Part shown: positions 60,101 to 64,000 of the stretch, piece by piece
How the letters are laid out: the number at the start of each line of letters is the position of its first letter
How positions within the stretch are numbered: position 1 is the first letter of the stretch
Origin: Corythoichthys intestinalis
Lineage: Eukaryota > Chordata > Actinopteri > Syngnathiformes > Syngnathidae
Assembly (NCBI RefSeq): GCF_030265065.1
Contig: NC_080408.1
Coordinates: 37,857,501-37,921,500, forward strand
Direction of reading: 5' to 3'
DNA: 64,000 bases
Notes under the pieces: model-generated
The model's input: the letters and a program-made list of their open reading frames with translations, nothing else
Databases searched by the model: none
What the model was told of the DNA's origin: nothing
Program-made: the position numbers and the translations under genes

Positions 60101-63100
60101 TCAGCAGTGCAATTTGCTAGAATTTCTACAAAGTCAGGAGGACCTTCAAAAAAATAGTAGAGGAACCATTATTTGTCTTCTGCAGACAGTACACCTGATG
60201 ACTATTAAGCAAGTTGTGAGGGTTTGGCAGTGAAATATAATGAAATCAAGCTGAGTAAGACTCACTCCAGGCAGACATGCTGTATCTCTGCTGAAGTTCT
60301 CTGAGATCTCTTAGCCACGAATTCTTGATGATCACGGTCCGAGCCTGCAAGGTGTATTTCCTCACCGAATCTTCACGTTCATGCCAGATCTCAAAGGCGC
60401 GGTCATCGCCCTCCACTGTCTCGTTCACATCAATGTTGTTCAACTACAGAACGGTGGGGGAAAAGTCAATGGCAATAAGGTAGCAGATCATGAGGGTAAA
60501 GTGTTCATTATTACCTTCATCATGTTTTTAAAGATGTATGTTTGCGTGTCAGTGTTGCTGTCTCTCTTCGATTTGCAGATGATGCAGTAGTTCTTGAAGA
60601 GGAAGACGTGGCGATGGTGACCTCGTGAGGACGTCCTTATTCCAGGAGCTCCCTCCCAAACTTGGAAAGGTCCCTGGGAGTGAAATAATGTTAACTCATT
60701 GGCTGCCAGTGATGGCGATAGACTTTAGTAGATAGATGTTTAGTCGTGTTATTTAGAAAAGAAACACAACACTGCTTATTCAACACTCACCTGTCTAAGA
60801 GGTTCTCCTAATACTTCAAGCGTGGCAGGGTAGTTCTCAATCAGTGAGACATGGCGGGTATTTTCTGAGCGTTGAGGCAGCGCCGACACCATAGCATACG
60901 CTTCTTCCAGCAGACAGCAGTTCTGTCCATTTCTTGCCTTGTTCCGAATAAGCTCCTGGTGATGTTTAGGTTGTGTGTTAGAAAATAGAGTTTGCAGAAA
61001 AATTTCAAAAATATGTTGTAGAGTATTGGACATTACCTTGATAAAGGCCTTGTACTTCTGAATCCTGTCCAAAGGTTGCTGGAGGTAAGCGTTGAGGCTG
61101 CGAATAGGCGGGTCAGCAGGGTCGGCACTGGCTTGCTCCTTCTCTGTGTACTCCTTCAACACAATGAGTAAGTTTTTACACAAACCATAAACATCAAGAG
61201 GTAACCCCAACCATAAAATGTCTGTTACAGCAGTAATGTTCCTGGATCAAATTGACCTATGCTTTCTTTTTTCTATAGAGTTGGTAAAGCCCAATAATAA
61301 TGCACACATCACCACTTACAAACCATGGTTTCACTAGTTTTCAAAAAAGAATTGAAAAGGTCCGTTGTTTTTTTTTCCTCAAAAATTTACCTTTAGGAAT
61401 TTCAACAGCAGAAAAACATTTTTCAGGAAATAGGGCATTGTAGGTCCCTGTTGGCCCCTGTGACTGCATGTACAGTACTTGCTTCTTCTACATAGAAAAA
61501 TGTAAATATGTGACCCACAAACATGTAGGGATTACCGTACAGTTTTAAGTACACTTTGGACTGGTCACCAGCCGAATGCATGGCATATATAAACGAATAA
61601 CCAGATATGCATGCATTTTAAAATTTTTCGATTTTGGGAGGAAGCCAGAATACCCAGGGAAAACTCAAGCAAGTAAGGGAGAGTACACAAACTCCTCACA
61701 GAAGGGTCTGAGGTGAGATTCGAAACCCAAACCTCAAAAGTTTGTGTCAGGAATACGAACCACTAGCCCACCTTGTTGCAGTTTCGATTTCAATTTACCT
61801 GTTGCAAATGTGTGAAATACTGTGAATTATGTATGTGTCGAGAAATCTGGGGTTCCAATCTGCATGGACTTTGTATATTCTCCCTGTGTTTATGTGGGTC
61901 TTCACCCAGTAATAGAAGAAATAATATGAAACAAGCAGTGATACCTTGAAGAAGTGGTGTACCATTTTGTCACTGATGGTACTTTCAGCCTGGCTTTGAC
62001 CTACAAGATACTGGAGGTACTTCTCAAATCCTTCTTTATTCTTTAGGAAGCACATGGCCACATCGTCATCTGTCTCACAATCATTTAGCTTTGGGAGAAA
62101 AGCCCTGCAATGGGCGTACAGAGAGGTCACTGCTACGAAGCTATGGGCAAAGACTAGAGATGATTAGGAGATGGTGAGTGCACCTGCTGTGGAAGTCATT
62201 TAAGTCCACAATGTTCCTGAAGATGGCCTCCCTCTGGCTGCTGATGTCAGCTGGTGCATCAGGAGATTCTGAATGCCTCACGTGATGACACGTGAAGAAG
62301 TCCATCTCTTTGACGAACTCCGCTTCACCGCTGATTATGTCCTGGATCAACTGGCTACCATGTAATGACAGCAATAATGCTTAAAAGTCTCAACAAGATT
62401 TATAATATTTTATTTGCTTTACTTACAACAACTTCTTCTTGTATTCTCCCTCAGATACCTCCTCTATGTTCATTTCAGGAAGGTCGCCCGAATCAGGAGA
62501 TAGCTGGAGGAATACATGTTTACCATCAGTGTAAGAACTTAAGCAAGTGTGTAATTTATACATAAAGTAAGGTGGCATAATAGAACCATAGCACCAAAAA
62601 GTTTTGTGTTATGATCATATTCTGGCAGACTTTGAGTTTTTTGTCCAGGTAGGCAGGCGACACCCAGCCTTGGCGGGACGGCGTCGTCTTGGTGGGTTTG
62701 GTCCGGACGAGCCATTTGAGCGGGTGGGCCGAGTCTAGCACCTCCACGTATTGCCCCTCCTTCAGAGAGATGGATTCTTTGCTCGCTACAGTGGGGTCGT
62801 AGTTGGCTGTCGCCACGTAGATGTCGAACATCTACGCACAGAGTCCCCATCACTTTTCATTTCTTGTTACAGTTAAGGCACATTTCATAGACAGTTTTCT
62901 CACCTCTCCCCTTGCGTCCCCCTCATCAGACTCGGACGAGGAGTCGGCCACAAGGGACGCGGGACGGGAGCGACCATGATGAGGAGAAGCTGAAGGGGTC
63001 TTGGTCTCATCGTCACTATCGGCGCCTGGTACACGCAACGAAGCTAGGATAGCAAGGAGGGAAGAAAGGGGTAGACAGTTTTGTTTATGTAAAATAATGG

Positions 63101-64000
63101 ATGTGTGAGTAGCATACCGTAGTTTAGTCTCCAATGAAAGAGCTCAGCTGTCAACAAGCAAATAACTAAACAGTACTGGAATTTTGTCATGCTAGTTTAC
63201 ATGCAAGAACTTGTGACAGCTAGTACTGTCTTCCACCGATTTCCTTTAAAATGTTTGCATTACGTACAGTCTTGTGTTAGTCCTAGTAACCTGCATGTCC
63301 AAACTACAGCTTCTCATGCGGGATAAAAGACCTTTAGTGAGCGTGTTTTCAACCTAAAATTGATTGCAAACCCATTAATAATATGAACAGAGAAAAGCTA
63401 TTCTTGTTTCAGTAGAATTGTGTGTTTTTGGACCTAGTCTGCAATGTCATTTTAATTGTAATTCATTAACAACATCATCAACACCTGTCTTTACAGTATA
63501 ATAATAAATGCATTTGTAATACATACTGGTAGTTTTGGGCCAAGATTTCATCCACTGGAGCACTTCCTGATTCTGTGTGCTGTCTGAATAACAAATTCAT
63601 GATTGGATGAGCATTTACTAGATTCTACTCATAAAGTGATTACATGTTAAATGGTGAAAGAGGTGTCGCTAGAATGACTCAAAATGGACTCGCACGTTGT
63701 AAACGTCACACCAGAAATCCGTGCAGAAACACAAAAAAACTTGTCTTTTACTGTTTCGTGAGTACACACACTTTCTAGAATTAAAGCATGAAACAAGCTT
63801 ATGAAGACACATGCAAGAAAATAGAATTCTTTCAGCATGTATTAAAACAAAAATGATAAAACTTGACATAATATATTTCACTCCCTATTCCTCAAATGTA
63901 ATCCAGCTTTTGCACAGCTTCTGATTGCATAAACAGGATGGTTCAAACACACCTTGTGTAATCTTGGCTGATACCATCTCAGTGATCTGGGAGGTGAGCT
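55406..64000 (-). CDS. obscn: Obscurin, 3' part, obscurin-A type end (partial at window edge)
   Basis: Exons (right to left) are 63953-64000+, 63527-63583, 62904-63043, 62631-62831, 62427-62503, 62184-62354, 61945-62104, 61037-61153, 60791-60955, 60515-60673, 60266-60443, 60030-60143, 59790-59957, 59610-59712, 57438-57567, 57254-57344, 57142-57184 and 55406-56477. All phases fit and about 1,066 residues are read. The order is Ser-rich linker, SH3, RhoGEF DH, PH, Ig, Ig, then a 370-residue tail. Obscurin is a giant sarcomere protein at the M-band and Z-disc that links myofibrils to the sarcoplasmic reticulum. Its DH domain acts on RhoA-type GTPases and its A-form tail binds small ankyrin-1. 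The gene runs toward guk1, tail to tail. The SH3 exon uses a weak donor (AAA|GTCTGC). Confidence 0.95.
57776..57857. repeat. Hairpin-forming copy of the dispersed palindromic repeat (obscn intron)
   Basis: gatctttcaatgccattgac and the inverse atggcattgaaagatgg pair over about 25 bp around a 30-base centre. Confidence 0.75.
58224..59535. mobile_element. hAT MITE, caggggtgtccaaac family, in an obscn intron
   Basis: It begins caggggtgtccaaacttttt and ends cgggccggactttggacatg then tctg (inverse cagacatgtccaaagtccgg). The left part is near-identical to 7970-8505. No clean target duplication. It carries a second MITE at 58845-59422. Confidence 0.85.
58845..59422. mobile_element. MITE with accgtattggcccgaatata ends
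   Basis: The left atcgtattggcacgaatata and the inverse right accgtattggcccgaatata are near-identical, and ataagacg repeats occur just inside both ends. There is no coding capacity, and the superfamily is not assigned. Confidence 0.85.
60266..60673 (-). other. obscn: obscn PH domain exons
   Basis: [39 protein letters not shown] and [40 protein letters not shown] form the PH barrel and its C-terminal helix ([12 protein letters not shown]), directly after the DH domain as in Dbl-family exchange factors. Confidence 0.93.
61556..61775 (+). mobile_element. Fish interspersed repeat (L2/SINE-type tail), copy 1
   Basis: ggactggtcaccagccgaat, ttttgggaggaagccagaat and acccagggaaaactcaagca through ttcgaaacccaaacctcaaa is a common fish interspersed repeat. 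It lies in the obscn intron after exon 61945-62104. Confidence 0.65.
61836..61912 (-). mobile_element. Fish interspersed repeat, copy 2, opposite orientation
   Basis: ggggttccaatctgcatgga and attctccctgtgtttatgtg are the inverse of the same repeat as at 61556-61775, so the two copies face each other about 60 bp apart. Confidence 0.55.
62631..62831 (-). other. obscn: obscn SH3 exon
   Basis: One exon of exactly 67 codons, [20 protein letters not shown] to YLDKKLK, carries the whole SH3 fold: ALYDY-like TANYDP, the acidic/EGQYVEVLD loop, the conserved Trp in KWLVRT and GWVSPAYL at the end. The next exon ([11 protein letters not shown]) continues in frame as in human (RRLKLSPE). Confidence 0.93.
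63584..63952. other. obscn: obscn intron, nothing recognised
   Basis: No repeat or exon seen between the two rightmost exons. Confidence 0.5.

Larger units (their letters stand above)
57254..60143 (-). other. obscn: obscn two C-terminal Ig domains
   Basis: Ig 1 spans exons 60030-60143 and 59790-59957 ([38 protein letters not shown]). Ig 2 spans 59610-59712, 57438-57567 and the start of 57254-57344 ([40 protein letters not shown]). Both keep the cysteine pair and the Tyr-x-Cys of I-set domains. In Ig 2 the human ASPFVEGED text reads ATCITGED. The large intron between 57568 and 59609 holds hAT elements and a hairpin. Confidence 0.92.
60791..62503 (-). other. obscn: obscn RhoGEF (DH) domain exons
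   Basis: Five exons encode the Dbl-homology domain, starting at [20 protein letters not shown] (helix 1), through [34 protein letters not shown] and [17 protein letters not shown], to [20 protein letters not shown] and [20 protein letters not shown]. The text follows human obscurin closely. The DVAMCF and P-DRIQKYK helices are those that contact Rho GTPases. Confidence 0.93.

Noticed and set aside
61795-62130. The left extension of the obscn frame beyond 61945
   Set aside because: The GTATCAC donor after FFK at 61945 ends the exon, and the rest is translated intron and interspersed repeat.

Overview
The window is teleost fish genomic DNA. It is AT-rich and intron-bearing, it is full of DNA transposons typical of fish (hAT, Tc1/mariner, Tigger-like, PIF/Harbinger and ISL2EU-like), and it carries a conserved vertebrate gene block. 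I saw no LTR retroelement, viral sequence, CRISPR array or tRNA/rRNA gene. The species cannot be fixed from the sequence.

The host genes all lie in the right half, in the order arf1 (+), mmtag2 (-), guk1 (+), obscn (-). This is the ARF1 / C1orf35 (MMTAG2) / GUK1 / OBSCN neighbourhood known from human chromosome 1q42, except that obscn points the opposite way and meets guk1 tail to tail. Complete reading frames can be assembled by splicing for arf1 (180 aa), mmtag2 (300 aa) and guk1 (199 aa, or 211 aa with a leader exon). obscn is entered only at its 3' part: SH3, RhoGEF (DH), PH, two Ig domains and the ankyrin-binding type C-terminal tail of the obscurin-A form. mmtag2 and guk1 diverge from a shared region of about 0.55 kb. 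The four proteins do unrelated jobs (vesicle-coat GTPase, nuclear/nucleolar basic protein, guanylate kinase, sarcomere scaffold), so the block is a synteny unit and not a pathway.

The left half (1-29.6 kb) is accessory DNA. Its centre is a nested transposon complex at 7150-17171, bounded by an 8-bp target duplication (atgtatac) and short inverted ends of hAT type. Inside it lie, in layers: an ISL2EU-like element with a THAP exon and a YqaJ-associated exon facing each other; two Harbinger gene remnants (Myb-like and HARBI1) pushed 6.5 kb apart; another THAP-bearing element between them; a 181-bp tandem array with long hairpins; a hAT element that landed in the array; a small hAT inside that one; and a palindromic element with a THAP exon in each 580-bp arm. 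I found one exon-like open frame of unknown identity at 18160-18355 (-).

The transposons also preserve clear insertion histories elsewhere: a BED-finger hAT in a LINE tail (4139-5676), a hAT in a Tc1 element just 3' of arf1 (33850-34628), a two-headed hAT in a Tc1 element within a guk1 intron (48144-49008), and a hAT complex between guk1 and obscn (51920-54330). The last contains a copy that serves as the empty site for the small insertion at 11698.
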